Of a DNA stretch of 64,000 nucleotides, positions 9,227-17,253 are shown one piece after another. The notes under the pieces are model-generated. The model ran no database searches. It was not told where the DNA came from and worked only from the letters and a program-made list of their open reading frames with translations. The first letter of the stretch is position 1; every line of letters begins with the position of its first letter. Source of the DNA: Ignavibacterium sp. (lineage in GTDB: Bacteria > Zixibacteria > MSB-5A5 > GN15 > PGXB01); NCBI GenBank assembly GCA_020724775.1, contig DYGG01000007.1, forward strand, positions 16,987-80,986, read 5' to 3'. The translations under genes and the position numbers were made by a program.

Positions 9227-10513
9227 TTACACCCAGCCTCTATCGCGGCAAGCCTGGGCAACGCGGTTCACCGCTATAAAATAAGCGGCATCCCGCATAT
9301 ATATGTTTCGTTTCCTCGCCAGTTCACTTACCGAATGAAAAGCAGAGGTCATTTTCAGATCCAGTTTGCCGAGCACTTCATCTTTTTCCCAGAAATAGTT
9401 CATATTGCTCTGGACTTGCTCAAAATAACTGCAGGTCACACCGCCGGCATTAGCGAGAAAATCAGGTATCATGAAAATCTTCCGCTGGGCGATTATCTGG
9501 TCGGCATCGGGTGTGGTAGGACCATTGGCCCCTTCGGCAATTAGTTTTACACGGGGAGCAATCCGGCCAACATTATCCGCGGTAATCTGATTCTCCAGCG
9601 CAGCCGGAATCAGAATATCGACATCCTGCTCAATCCAGGCATCGCCATGAAGTATCTCATATCCCATTGCCTTGGCTTGATTCTTATCTATCCCGCCGAA
9701 ACGGTCAGTTATCTTCAACAGCGCCTGCAAATCAATTCCGGACATTTTTCTGAAGGTATATGACGTCTGGTCGGTCTGGTCCCAGCAGGAAACACAAATC
9801 ACTTTGCCGCCAATCTGCTGATATAACTGAATCGCGTACTGAGCGACATTCCCGAAACCCTGAACACTGGCCATGGTATTCTCAACCTTTATATTTAACT
9901 CTTTGAGCGCCTCTCTGAGAGTAAATATGACGCCGTAACCGGTTGCTTCAGTTCTGCCAAGCGAACCGCCCATACCGACAGGTTTGCCGGTGATCAAACC
10001 GGGATAGTGACCCCTATTAATTGTTTCAAACTCGTCAAGCATCCAGAGCATATGCTGGGCGGAAGTCATGACATCCGGCGCCGGAACATCAATAAGAGGC
10101 CCGATATCCTTCGATAACTGCCGTACCCAGCCGCGGCAGAGATTCTCCTGCTCTCGCATGCTCAAATTGTGCGGGTCACAGACAACCCCTCCCTTGCTTC
10201 CTCCAAGAGGAATGTCGACCACCGAGCATTTCCAGGTCATCCACATGGAAAGCGCTCGAACCGTGTCAATCGTCTCGTGCGGATGAAAACGAATGCCGCC
10301 CTTGCCCGGTCCTCGGGCGTCATTATGCTGTACACGAAAGCCGCGAAATATTTTTACGGTACCGTCATCCATCCGAACCGGAATATTGAACTGATATTCC
10401 CGCATCGGAAATCTCAGCAGGTCCCGCATCGCCGCATCCAGACTCAGAAAATCTGCCGCCCGGTCGAACTGCGCCTGCGCCATGGCAAACGGATTAAACG
10501 GCTTGCTATTCAT
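9227..10513 (-). CDS. gdhA: Glutamate dehydrogenase (Glu/Leu/Phe/Val family)
   Basis: A 428-aa cytosolic enzyme, the length of the hexameric catabolic-type glutamate dehydrogenases. It interconverts glutamate with 2-oxoglutarate and ammonium using NAD(P). Visible motifs: GPGKGGIRFHP and DIPLGGSKGGVVCDP (substrate-binding and catalytic lysines), PAPDVMTS, and the Rossmann-type VQGFGNVAQYA loop of the coenzyme domain. The C-terminal part has LANAGGVTCSYFEQVQ, typical of the family. The ATG at 10513 is preceded by a strong AGGAGGT. It has its own promoter and terminator and so is probably monocistronic. NAD versus NADP use is not resolved by eye. Confidence 0.93.
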   Translation of the reverse strand: MNSKPFNPFAMAQAQFDRAADFLSLDAAMRDLLRFPMREYQFNIPVRMDDGTVKIFRGFRVQHNDARGPGKGGIRFHPHETIDTVRALSMWMTWKCSVVDIPLGGSKGGVVCDPHNLSMREQENLCRGWVRQLSKDIGPLIDVPAPDVMTSAQHMLWMLDEFETINRGHYPGLITGKPVGMGGSLGRTEATGYGVIFTLREALKELNIKVENTMASVQGFGNVAQYAIQLYQQIGGKVICVSCWDQTDQTSYTFRKMSGIDLQALLKITDRFGGIDKNQAKAMGYEILHGDAWIEQDVDILIPAALENQITADNVGRIAPRVKLIAEGANGPTTPDADQIIAQRKIFMIPDFLANAGGVTCSYFEQVQSNMNYFWEKDEVLGKLDLKMTSAFHSVSELARKRNIYMRDAAYFIAVNRVAQACRDRGWV

Positions 10514-10552
10514 TAAGATTAACCTCCTGGTTCTTACAACGACGGACTATCA

Positions 10553-10578
10553 ATCACAATCAACCTGAAGATTGTGGT
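10553..10578 (-). promoter_or_regulatory. Hairpin in the gdhA 5' leader
   Basis: ATCACAATC and GATTGTGGT form a nine-pair stem (one wobble on the plus-strand reading) around an eight-base loop. It sits between the predicted gdhA start site near 10596 and the ribosome-binding site, so it may affect mRNA stability or act as an operator. No known riboswitch consensus was recognised. Confidence 0.35.
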
Positions 10579-10602
10579 CGATTTCGTCCTCTTATAAAGA
10601 TT

Positions 10603-10631
10603 CGTATACCGCTTTTTGCCTGAAAAGTCAA
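10603..10631 (-). promoter_or_regulatory. Promoter of gdhA
   Basis: TTGACT (10631-10626), a 17-base spacer and TATACG (10608-10603) on the minus strand. A perfect ten-base palindrome GCAAATTTGC at 10644-10653 lies 12 bases upstream of the -35 and could bind a regulator. Predicted leader about 83 nt. Confidence 0.55.
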
Positions 10632-10701
10632 GTCCTTTAGTGGGCAAATTTGCGCCACTTTGAGAAATATTTCACCTATTCTAAACAATTATAATTATAT
10701 C

Positions 10702-10729
10702 TTGACATCGCAAATACTAATGTTATACT
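10702..10729 (+). promoter_or_regulatory. Orphan plus-strand promoter in the gdhA-larA spacer
   Basis: TTGACA (10702-10707), 16 bases, TATACT (10724-10729) is a near-consensus sigma-70-like promoter. It points toward the 3' end of larA, where no plus-strand gene exists. It could drive a small or antisense RNA; the bases just downstream include a palindrome ATGGGcAATATTtCCCAT at 10778-10795. Confidence 0.4.
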
Positions 10730-10808
10730 TTATATGATAATGCTAATACACTGTATCATATTTTATTACAATGCGCCATGGGCAATATTTCCCATAATGC
10801 AATCAAAC

Positions 10809-10918
10809 CTGATGCCGAATCTGTCGGCCAGATAATTAGCATATTTATCTTAGAGACATCCCCCCCAAATTATACATCTTTGTGATTTTTTTCACAGAAT
10901 TCTGTGGCTCGGCATCAG
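10809..10918. other. Palindrome-rich spacer with a CRP/FNR-like site
   Basis: The spacer between larA and gdhA carries no plausible protein gene. A perfect ten-base inverted repeat (CTGATGCCGA at 10809-10818, TCGGCATCAG at 10909-10918) encloses a region holding TGTGA-N6-TCACA at 10881-10896, the canonical CRP-family operator form. This overlaps a perfect 14-base palindrome CACAGAATTCTGTG at 10893-10906. The pieces may be operators or part of a structured RNA from the promoter at 10702-10729. Which gene they would control is unclear: gdhA starts almost 400 bases away. Confidence 0.4.
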
Positions 10919-10948
10919 TTGATAGTCGCCTTGATTCATCGAATGATC

Positions 10949-12235
10949 CTAAGTATCAATCATCGGCAATGTTAAGGGACCATCGGGAATGACTGCCACT
11001 GACTGACGACAACCGTATTCATTTACCCGTTCTTTTATGACTTCAATGATACTACTTGCCTTCTTCATCTTGCATAAAGCAGTCTTCTCCATAGAAAGTT
11101 CGGAAAGGAGGTAAACGCGCGCTTTCATGATAATCTGCAATAGTTTCTGTACCTGCCAGCGGTCGGATACTCGATAAGAGGGATCAGAAATTAAATCAAG
11201 AATAGCGGCAGGATTATTTGCCACATTCAAAATCTGAGCAAAGTTGCCGTCATCAGGTATTCCCCGTGAGCATTCGGAAACCGCAAGTATAATTCCTCCA
11301 TCAGCAACAATTCTGGAGGCGGTGGTAATCCCTTTTACCGTCTGATAAAGATTTTGGTCCAGCGGATAGCCGGAATTGGAGACTATTACCAGGGGATATC
11401 GTTTTTTCACTCTTGCATTGGCGACTCGCAAAGAGTCATTGGCGCCGACCCGATGCGCTTCGATATAGTCTCCGGCGTAAATACCGGTCACCTGTTTGGC
11501 GGAATTGAGGGTGACATTGACCAGAAAGTCAGGCGGCGCCAGGGAGGCAATTTCTCTTGCCAGCAGTTGCTGGGGATTGTCTTCCAGTACACCATAGTCT
11601 GAGCGGGGATGAGCGATTACATCGAAAGAGTGAAAACTGTTGATAGTCTCCATACCGCAGATTGCCGGACAGATTCCTTTTGCTCCGCCGGAAAACCCGG
11701 CAAAAAAATGCGGCTCAATAAACCCTATCACTATTTTCTTGGACGCCTTCAAATATTCCCTATTAACGATGACCGGAACTCCGCTTCCACTGCGCCCCAG
11801 AAATTCCAGTTGGCCAGCAGCAGCGACATTATGGCAAACTACTCGGTATCTGTTTACAATTGAGGTCCCCAGCAGGTCAGTTAAATCCTCTGTTGAGGGA
11901 GGACGATGAGTCCCGGCGCCAATCAGGATTGTCACGTTTTCAGGTCGAAGTCTGCAGTGCTGCACTATCGCGGGTATCAGAAGTCTGTTAGGGACGGGAC
12001 GGGTGCCATCTGACGTTACTATGACGACCGAATCGTCAGGACTTATGATTTCGCGCAGCGGCGCTGATTTTATGGGAGATTCGACCGCTTTTTTGAAACT
12101 GGCTTCAAAGTCCGAAATTACCTCGGCATCTCCCCCCTGGATGATATCCCAATCGGCAAGAGCGGGGTCAAGTGGCAGATCGATTTTGCCGCGGCCGTAA
12201 GCGATTGCTACTGATGTTTGCCTCGTCGGGGGCAT
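10949..12235 (-). CDS. larA: LarA-type nickel-pincer racemase/epimerase homologue
   Basis: A 428-aa protein of the LarA (DUF2088) family, which racemises lactate or other 2-hydroxy acids with a nickel-pincer nucleotide cofactor. The residues known from Lactiplantibacillus LarA are all in register: Asp76 and Arg79 in SDGTRP, His110 in GAGTHRP, His176 and cofactor-anchoring Lys186 in EPHFFAGFSGGAKG, and His202 in SFHSF. A later NSGYPLDQNLYQTVKG block holds the conserved Gln and Lys. The cofactor genes larB, larC and larE are not in the window. It starts 11 bases after a small membrane-protein gene and ends the murein-turnover operon. The substrate could be lactate, malate, 2-hydroxyglutarate or another hydroxy acid. 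Confidence 0.85.
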   Translation of the reverse strand: MPPTRQTSVAIAYGRGKIDLPLDPALADWDIIQGGDAEVISDFEASFKKAVESPIKSAPLREIISPDDSVVIVTSDGTRPVPNRLLIPAIVQHCRLRPENVTILIGAGTHRPPSTEDLTDLLGTSIVNRYRVVCHNVAAAGQLEFLGRSGSGVPVIVNREYLKASKKIVIGFIEPHFFAGFSGGAKGICPAICGMETINSFHSFDVIAHPRSDYGVLEDNPQQLLAREIASLAPPDFLVNVTLNSAKQVTGIYAGDYIEAHRVGANDSLRVANARVKKRYPLVIVSNSGYPLDQNLYQTVKGITTASRIVADGGIILAVSECSRGIPDDGNFAQILNVANNPAAILDLISDPSYRVSDRWQVQKLLQIIMKARVYLLSELSMEKTALCKMKKASSIIEVIKERVNEYGCRQSVAVIPDGPLTLPMIDT

Positions 12236-12246
12236 CTGCTAATTTA

Positions 12247-12495
12247 TCAGTTGAAGAGCGTGATTAGCACCGCAATCCAGACAATGGCAATAGCCACAAT
12301 TCCGGCCGGTTTATCTTTCCCAGCCATCAAGGCGATAGCGGAAAAGAGAAGCGCCGCGCCGAGCCGAACCGTAAGACGGTTCAATGCCCTCACCCCGAGG
12401 GCGTCAGCCAGAAGCATTCCGCCGGCAATAAATAACGATATATAAACCAGCCACAAGAGATTCCCTTTTCCGTTCGCACCGGTATCGTTACTCAT
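12247..12495 (-). CDS. Small membrane protein of unknown function
   Basis: An 82-aa hydrophobic protein with a short polar N-terminus and three likely TM helices (roughly residues 14-30, 44-59 and 64-81). I do not recognise a family. It is credible as a gene because its ATG overlaps the stop codon of the amidase gene by eight bases (ATGAGTAA), the same coupling style used elsewhere in this window, and because it sits in a compact operon between the amidase and larA. Confidence 0.65.
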   Translation of the reverse strand: MSNDTGANGKGNLLWLVYISLFIAGGMLLADALGVRALNRLTVRLGAALLFSAIALMAGKDKPAGIVAIAIVWIAVLITLFN

Positions 12496-14359
12496 ATTCT
12501 TTCAAAAACCTTTCTATCCCTCTCTGGATTGCCGTGGCGACCTTCCTATGAAATTCCGGCCTCTTCAATAAGGCTTCCTGTTCCGGCAATATAATGAAAG
12601 CGGTCTCCACCAGCACGGCCGGATATTGCGTGGGACGCGCTACGGCCAGATTGCCATGGTAGGTTCCGAAATCTTTCAGCCCTGTTGCGGCGCGGAGTTC
12701 CCGTTGAATATTCCGCGCCAGGCCTATGGAGTGCGGATGATAATAATATGTCGAAACGCCATTATTGACAAAAGGATTTAGTCCATCCGGCAAGGCATTA
12801 TTGTGGATGGAAATAAACAGGTCGGCGCTGTGCTGCTTTGCTATAGAAGGACGGTCATAAAGAGAAACATGCGACATATCATCGCGAGTCATCACCACTC
12901 TTGCCCCTTTGCGAGATAGGTTGTTTCGTAAAGCCAGGGCAATCGCCAGATTGGCTTCGGATTCTTTCAGGCCGGTAGGACCGACCGCACCCGGGTCGGC
13001 CGAGTGTCCCGGATCGATGACTATAACCAGGTCTTTTACTTTCTTTACGTTTTTGGGAGGCTTGCGAATCTTCAGTTGAAAGATATTCCCGTCATAATCG
13101 GCATCATATCCCCATATAGAGCGATTCGTTTTTACCACCAGGCGAAAGAGTTCCGGTTCAATCTGCTGCCAGGTGATGATTCTTATAAGGTCATCCTGGG
13201 AATCGTACCGAATCCAGTCGGTATTGGTATTGACTCCGAACAGGTCAACGATGAGCGCCTTATCATCCTCTTCTATAATTCGAAAAGGATGCCGTACCGC
13301 CAGAGGCACGGTGACAGTGATATCGGAATCGGAAGCGAATGTGCGCACCGTTCTGGGATAAGAAAACACCGGAGGGCGGCCCTTTTCCAGAAATTTTATC
13401 GACCCATTATTGACCCATCCGATTTCGGAAGGCGACAATCTCAGTTTCACCCATTCGCCCTCATATCCGACCGCCTGCGCCAGGACACCGCGCGGTTGGA
13501 ATATTGTAATGTACCCTTTTCCGGGACCTATTCTTATGGTTTGCACCGAGTCTCTAAATTCAACCATCGATGGATATTCGGAGGGATTGAATCGGACAAG
13601 TATGCCGGAACTGTCGGATTTAGTGGCCTCTTCAAGACGCAAAAGATTGAGCATTTCGAAGTTAATATTATCGAGCGGGCGCTTTTTCAATGTCTCAATC
13701 AGTTCGGCCAGAGTGGGCGCCCTAAGATGGAACATAAGCGGCAGAGAATCATCCATCACCGTTTCGGGCACTTCCATATACCCCTGATAAATGCCGCCAA
13801 AACGTCTCGGTGAGGAAACAGCCATAGTCCCAAAAGCGGAATTAATTGGATTTGAACTGGTCGAAGGGAGCAATTCTACCATCGGCACAGAATCGGCGAT
13901 GCCGGGCAGGGAAAAACTGGCGATGCAGCCCGGAGTCCCCAGGAATTCCACCGAAAGTATTTCTCCCTTTCTAAATCCCAGACCGCGCCCTGGCTGACTT
14001 TTTATAATCACCAATGAATCAAAATCGAATTCTACTTGTTGCCGAAGATTTATAGGCCAGACCAGCACCGACGTATCGGCCCCGCTTACCGCTGTCAGTT
14101 CAAAGTTGAAAACGCCGGGGGAAACGGGAAGAAAAGCGATGTATCCGCCTTCCTCATGCACAGGAATCAAACTGCCGTTTATCCAAAGAGTCGCTCCCGG
14201 AGTAACCGAACCTAAAATGAAAGTTGAGTCAACGCTCGCCAGAGTGTCTCCGGAGTGAGGGTAAACGACTTTGATTTCCGGCGCAGCGGCTCCGCAAGGG
14301 GATATTAGCACCGCCAGCGCTGCAATCAGAAAGAGAATTTCTTTAATCGATTTTGTCAT
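12488..14359 (-). CDS. N-acetylmuramoyl-L-alanine amidase (Amidase_3, AmiC-like), exported
   Basis: A 623-aa exported zinc amidase that cleaves the bond between MurNAc and the stem-peptide L-Ala. The N-terminal 25 residues are a signal peptide (hydrophobic core, then CGAAAPE). The catalytic domain is the last about 200 residues: VIDPGHS (Zn His), a Glu in GLKESEANL (Zn Glu), ISIHNN (Zn His) and VETAF (catalytic Glu). The long central part has an SH3-like segment and an AMIN-like beta region that probably targets the wall. The gene overlaps the upstream epimerase gene by 17 bases. With the epimerase and NlpC peptidase it forms a set that releases and processes murein peptides. Confidence 0.88.
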   Translation of the reverse strand: MTKSIKEILFLIAALAVLISPCGAAAPEIKVVYPHSGDTLASVDSTFILGSVTPGATLWINGSLIPVHEEGGYIAFLPVSPGVFNFELTAVSGADTSVLVWPINLRQQVEFDFDSLVIIKSQPGRGLGFRKGEILSVEFLGTPGCIASFSLPGIADSVPMVELLPSTSSNPINSAFGTMAVSSPRRFGGIYQGYMEVPETVMDDSLPLMFHLRAPTLAELIETLKKRPLDNINFEMLNLLRLEEATKSDSSGILVRFNPSEYPSMVEFRDSVQTIRIGPGKGYITIFQPRGVLAQAVGYEGEWVKLRLSPSEIGWVNNGSIKFLEKGRPPVFSYPRTVRTFASDSDITVTVPLAVRHPFRIIEEDDKALIVDLFGVNTNTDWIRYDSQDDLIRIITWQQIEPELFRLVVKTNRSIWGYDADYDGNIFQLKIRKPPKNVKKVKDLVIVIDPGHSADPGAVGPTGLKESEANLAIALALRNNLSRKGARVVMTRDDMSHVSLYDRPSIAKQHSADLFISIHNNALPDGLNPFVNNGVSTYYYHPHSIGLARNIQRELRAATGLKDFGTYHGNLAVARPTQYPAVLVETAFIILPEQEALLKRPEFHRKVATAIQRGIERFLKEYE

Positions 14360-15338
14360 ACCGGAAACGTGCCTTCAATTTTGGTCCGCCGATAATATCT
14401 TCACAAAGATTAATCTTATCAATATTAAACATGATACCAGTGGCGCAGTCCTGCTCAAGCAACAGGGGGCCATCGAGGTCAAAATAGTCGGCAAGAGACG
14501 CCATGTAAAGCGCCGGCGCTATCGCTACAGAGGATTCTACCATACATCCCAGCATAACCTTTCGACTGTCCTTTGCGGCTTGTTTGGCTATCGCTGCCGC
14601 CTCCAGAATGCCGCCGGCTTTTGCCTGCTTGATGTTTATCCCATCAACATAATCGGCAAATTTGAGATAATCTTCGAGAACATTCACTCCTTCATCAATG
14701 AAGAGTGCAACGTTGAAGCGCCCCTTCAAATACTGCCATTCGGCCGCCAGTTCCGGTTTGGTCGGCTGCTCTATCAATTCAACCCCAGTTTGAGCAAGTT
14801 CGAAAAGCATCCGTTCCGCCTTTTCCAACGACCAACCGCCATTGGCGTCAATGCGAAAATTCCTGCCGGTAATTTTCTTCAATTCAGGGAGAAGTTCTTC
14901 GTCACCGTCAAATCCCATCTTGAGTTTGATAGTCGGATAAGGCGATTCCTTTATCTCAGAGATCATTTCGCTTATGGAGGAGATGCTGACGGTAAATGAT
15001 GTCTTAATTTCATCCGGCGCCTCGAGGTCAACTATCTCCCAGGGATACTGCCCCAGTTTTCCCGATAAATAATGCAGATATGCAGTAGACAAAGCAAATC
15101 TGGCGGAATGGTTTAATTCAAATCTATTGATTTCTTCCAGAACACCTACTGATGGCTTCTCGGTTCCTCTCAAAATCTCAATTCCAATTTCCAAATCACG
15201 CTCGATTTCTTCCTTTGAGGGACCGTAATAGACGGAGCCGGAGGCCTCTCCCCAATTGCAGCCGTCTATCTCAACAAAAAGGCTGGTTTTGGAGGCGGCT
15301 TCCCCGTACGCCACCCGAAAAGGTCGACGTAGCCTCAT
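14343..15338 (-). CDS. L-Ala-D/L-Glu (dipeptide) epimerase, enolase superfamily
   Basis: Numbering from ATG 15338 (331 aa). It shows the muconate-lactonising-type motifs of dipeptide epimerases: KLK (Lys138/Lys140, one catalytic base), metal ligands Asp164 (DANGGW), Glu190 (IEQP) and Asp215 (DEG), the second base Lys237 in NIKQAKAGG, and GCMVESS. The enzyme converts L-Ala-D-Glu from murein into L-Ala-L-Glu for catabolism, as YkfB does in Bacillus. The family normally has about ten more N-terminal residues. Those residues (DIRFFPIE) are present in frame upstream, and the first codon is probably ATA at 15365, seven bases after GGAGGG and overlapping the NlpC stop as ATAG. ATG 15338 is given as the conservative start. 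Confidence 0.87.
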   Translation of the reverse strand: MRLRRPFRVAYGEAASKTSLFVEIDGCNWGEASGSVYYGPSKEEIERDLEIGIEILRGTEKPSVGVLEEINRFELNHSARFALSTAYLHYLSGKLGQYPWEIVDLEAPDEIKTSFTVSISSISEMISEIKESPYPTIKLKMGFDGDEELLPELKKITGRNFRIDANGGWSLEKAERMLFELAQTGVELIEQPTKPELAAEWQYLKGRFNVALFIDEGVNVLEDYLKFADYVDGINIKQAKAGGILEAAAIAKQAAKDSRKVMLGCMVESSVAIAPALYMASLADYFDLDGPLLLEQDCATGIMFNIDKINLCEDIIGGPKLKARFRYDKID

Positions 15339-15361
15339 CTCTATCGGAAAAAATCGAATAT

Positions 15362-16156
15362 CTATTTTATGACCCTCCGTGCTTCCAGGAATATTTTCAC
15401 CAAATCCGGCCGGTAATTTTTCCGCCCCGGGGCCATCGTCTCAATGGCAACGCCGCCGGCTCGCAATGACGAATGAATGAACTGCCCGTGATCCATGGCT
15501 ACCGCCACATGACCTGTGAAAAAAAGCAGGTCACCCGGCAGAACTGATTCGCTTTCCAGTTTCATCCCCTGCTGCCGCTGGTCTTTACTGTCGCGCGGCA
15601 AACGGATACCAAAGCGCGTAAAGACCATTCTTACCAGAGCGGAACAATCAAACCCAAAGGGAGTTGTCCCTCCCCATAAATAAGGGGTGCCGAGAAATTG
15701 ACGAGCCTCTTTGATTACTTTTGCCCTCAAGTCATCTTTTCCAACATATTCAGCATATGCCAGACCTTTCGGCGGAAGATTCAGACAGTTTCCAGTAAGA
15801 CTCTCAACTTCTACTTCCCCTTTGGCTTCCTTTTTCAGTCTCAGCGGGGTGCCATAGAAAAGAAATCGCGGAAGGAGGGTATCGTCACTCCAACCGGGGA
15901 GGTGCAGAGTAGCAGCCGTAACCAGATATTGCGGGGTAGCAAGGGCTGATTTGTACCGCTTTCCGGATATAATTTCAACGGCCGCTTCACTTACCCAGCC
16001 GGTATATCCATCGGCTTGCTCCACATGAAAATACCCGGTGCGGCGGGAGTAGATTTTTAGCGGCTCATTGAACAGAATCTGACTGCGTCGCTCCGACTGG
16101 AATTTCGGTTCCGCGCGCAAGTCCGTTACGTTTTTTATGACCGTTCCGTAATACAT
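15362..16156 (-). CDS. NlpC/P60 peptidase with SH3 domains (gamma-D-Glu-diamino acid endopeptidase)
   Basis: A 264-aa protein. Residues about 5-60 and 78-125 are bacterial SH3-like domains, followed by an NlpC/P60 domain with the catalytic triad visible: Cys171 in GFDCSALV, His216 in TGHVAVAM and His228 in GQFIHSS. No signal peptide is seen, as for cytosolic YkfC-type enzymes that cut gamma-D-Glu from meso-DAP in murein peptides taken into the cell. Pairing with a dipeptide epimerase repeats the Bacillus ykfB-ykfC arrangement. It is the first gene of the operon and lies just after the PorV terminator. A GGAG sits about 15 bases before the ATG, further than usual. Confidence 0.88.
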   Translation of the reverse strand: MYYGTVIKNVTDLRAEPKFQSERRSQILFNEPLKIYSRRTGYFHVEQADGYTGWVSEAAVEIISGKRYKSALATPQYLVTAATLHLPGWSDDTLLPRFLFYGTPLRLKKEAKGEVEVESLTGNCLNLPPKGLAYAEYVGKDDLRAKVIKEARQFLGTPYLWGGTTPFGFDCSALVRMVFTRFGIRLPRDSKDQRQQGMKLESESVLPGDLLFFTGHVAVAMDHGQFIHSSLRAGGVAIETMAPGRKNYRPDLVKIFLEARRVIK

Positions 16157-16164
16157 CGCTTAAT

Positions 16165-16193
16165 CAATTAACTCCTGGACGCCCGCTTGACAA
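16165..16193 (-). promoter_or_regulatory. Possible promoter of the murein-turnover operon
   Basis: TTGTCA (16193-16188), 17 bases, TAATTG (16170-16165) on the minus strand. The predicted start site near 16158 is almost at the ATG (16156), which would give a leaderless or nearly leaderless mRNA. The -10 match is weak. Confidence 0.3.
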
Positions 16194-16194
16194 C

Positions 16195-16228
16195 AAAAAA
16201 ATAGCCCCGCCGTGTAAGACGGGGCTAT
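16195..16228 (-). terminator. Rho-independent terminator after the PorV-like gene
   Basis: A nine-pair stem ATAGCCCCG/CGGGGCTAT (16201-16209 with 16220-16228) is followed on the minus strand by a run of seven T. It closes the TonB receptor-secreted protein-PorV unit. Confidence 0.88.
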
Positions 16229-16245
16229 CATCTGCGAACAATTTC

Positions 16246-17235
16246 TTAGAAATTGATGCGACCGGTAAAGTACTGATTATTGTCGAAAGTCTCCGTCTCC
16301 GTCCAGGAGTATTCGAAAGTAACATCAGTATTACCGAAGTTCAGCGTCAATCCGGCGCCAAAGGAGAGGCCATACACATATGACTCCTGCTGCGAGTAAT
16401 TGTACCCGGCGCGCAGGAAATACTTGCCGTCATACCCGTATTCCAATCCCCCCTGCCAGAGGTCTTCAGAATAGTTATTGGAACAGAAATTACCGCTGAC
16501 CGTGGCGAGATTCGGGCCATTGCTCAGAAAATCAAAAGACATTCCCAGATTAAATGAACTGGGCAGGTCGAAAGTCGCCGCGACCGGGCGCGCCGGACGC
16601 AGGTCAAGAACGCGGTCAAAACCGCGGCCAGTGAATTTCATCTCCGGCCCGTAGTTCTTAATCACCATTCCCAGCGAAACGCCGTGCCAGTTGGGACGAT
16701 AAATGAAACCGACATCAAAAGCCACGCCGGAAGCGGAAACTTCAAATATCCTCTCATTTATATACATCCCGGTGGCGCCGAAGGTGACATTATAAGTCAA
16801 TGTTCTGGCGTACGACAACGACAGCACCGAAAGAGAGGGGTTGAATACTCTTCCCGTCCCGTCCGGAAACTCTTCGGTTGTCTCCTCCAAATCACCGATA
16901 GAGACAATCTTAGCGCCAACGCCAAGAATGCCGAAATCGGACATATTAGTGGCAACGCCAACAAAGTTGACATCAATATCGGCAATGTACGGCTGATGGC
17001 TGAAGAACGCCTCGGTTCCTTCAAGAGTTGCCAGACCAGCCGGATTCCAATAAATCGATTCTACCCCGGAGGCGTTGGCAGTTACCGCACCACCCATCGC
17101 CGTGCCGCGCGCACCGATCGGGATACGCAGCTCCTGGGCGCCGGCAGTACCTAACCGCCTATCGCTCCCCGCGTAAGCCGTGCTAAGGCTTGCCGCAAGG
17201 AGAATCAGCATCAGAAATACTATTTTATTCTTCAT
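16246..17235 (-). CDS. PorV/PorQ family outer-membrane beta-barrel protein
   Basis: A 329-aa protein with a signal peptide (MKNKIVFLMLILLAASLSTAYA). The opening of the mature part has the PorV/PorQ (UPF0164) signature: GTAGAQELRIPIGARGTAMGG, then ESIYWNPAGLA. The rest is alternating beta-strand sequence ending in an aromatic residue, as outer-membrane barrels do. In Bacteroidetes PorV shuttles type IX secretion cargo at the outer membrane. Here it follows a large exported protein whose C-terminus looks like a T9SS sorting domain, so a role in that protein's surface delivery is a reasonable inference. AGGAGG precedes the ATG and a terminator follows the stop. Confidence 0.85.
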   Translation of the reverse strand: MKNKIVFLMLILLAASLSTAYAGSDRRLGTAGAQELRIPIGARGTAMGGAVTANASGVESIYWNPAGLATLEGTEAFFSHQPYIADIDVNFVGVATNMSDFGILGVGAKIVSIGDLEETTEEFPDGTGRVFNPSLSVLSLSYARTLTYNVTFGATGMYINERIFEVSASGVAFDVGFIYRPNWHGVSLGMVIKNYGPEMKFTGRGFDRVLDLRPARPVAATFDLPSSFNLGMSFDFLSNGPNLATVSGNFCSNNYSEDLWQGGLEYGYDGKYFLRAGYNYSQQESYVYGLSFGAGLTLNFGNTDVTFEYSWTETETFDNNQYFTGRINF

Positions 17236-17253
17236 CGCTTTTATCCTCCTTGC

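Noticed and set aside
13004..13813. A 269-codon open frame on the plus strand
   Set aside because: Antisense to the murein amidase gene, whose protein motifs and signal peptide are clear; the antisense product has no recognisable features.
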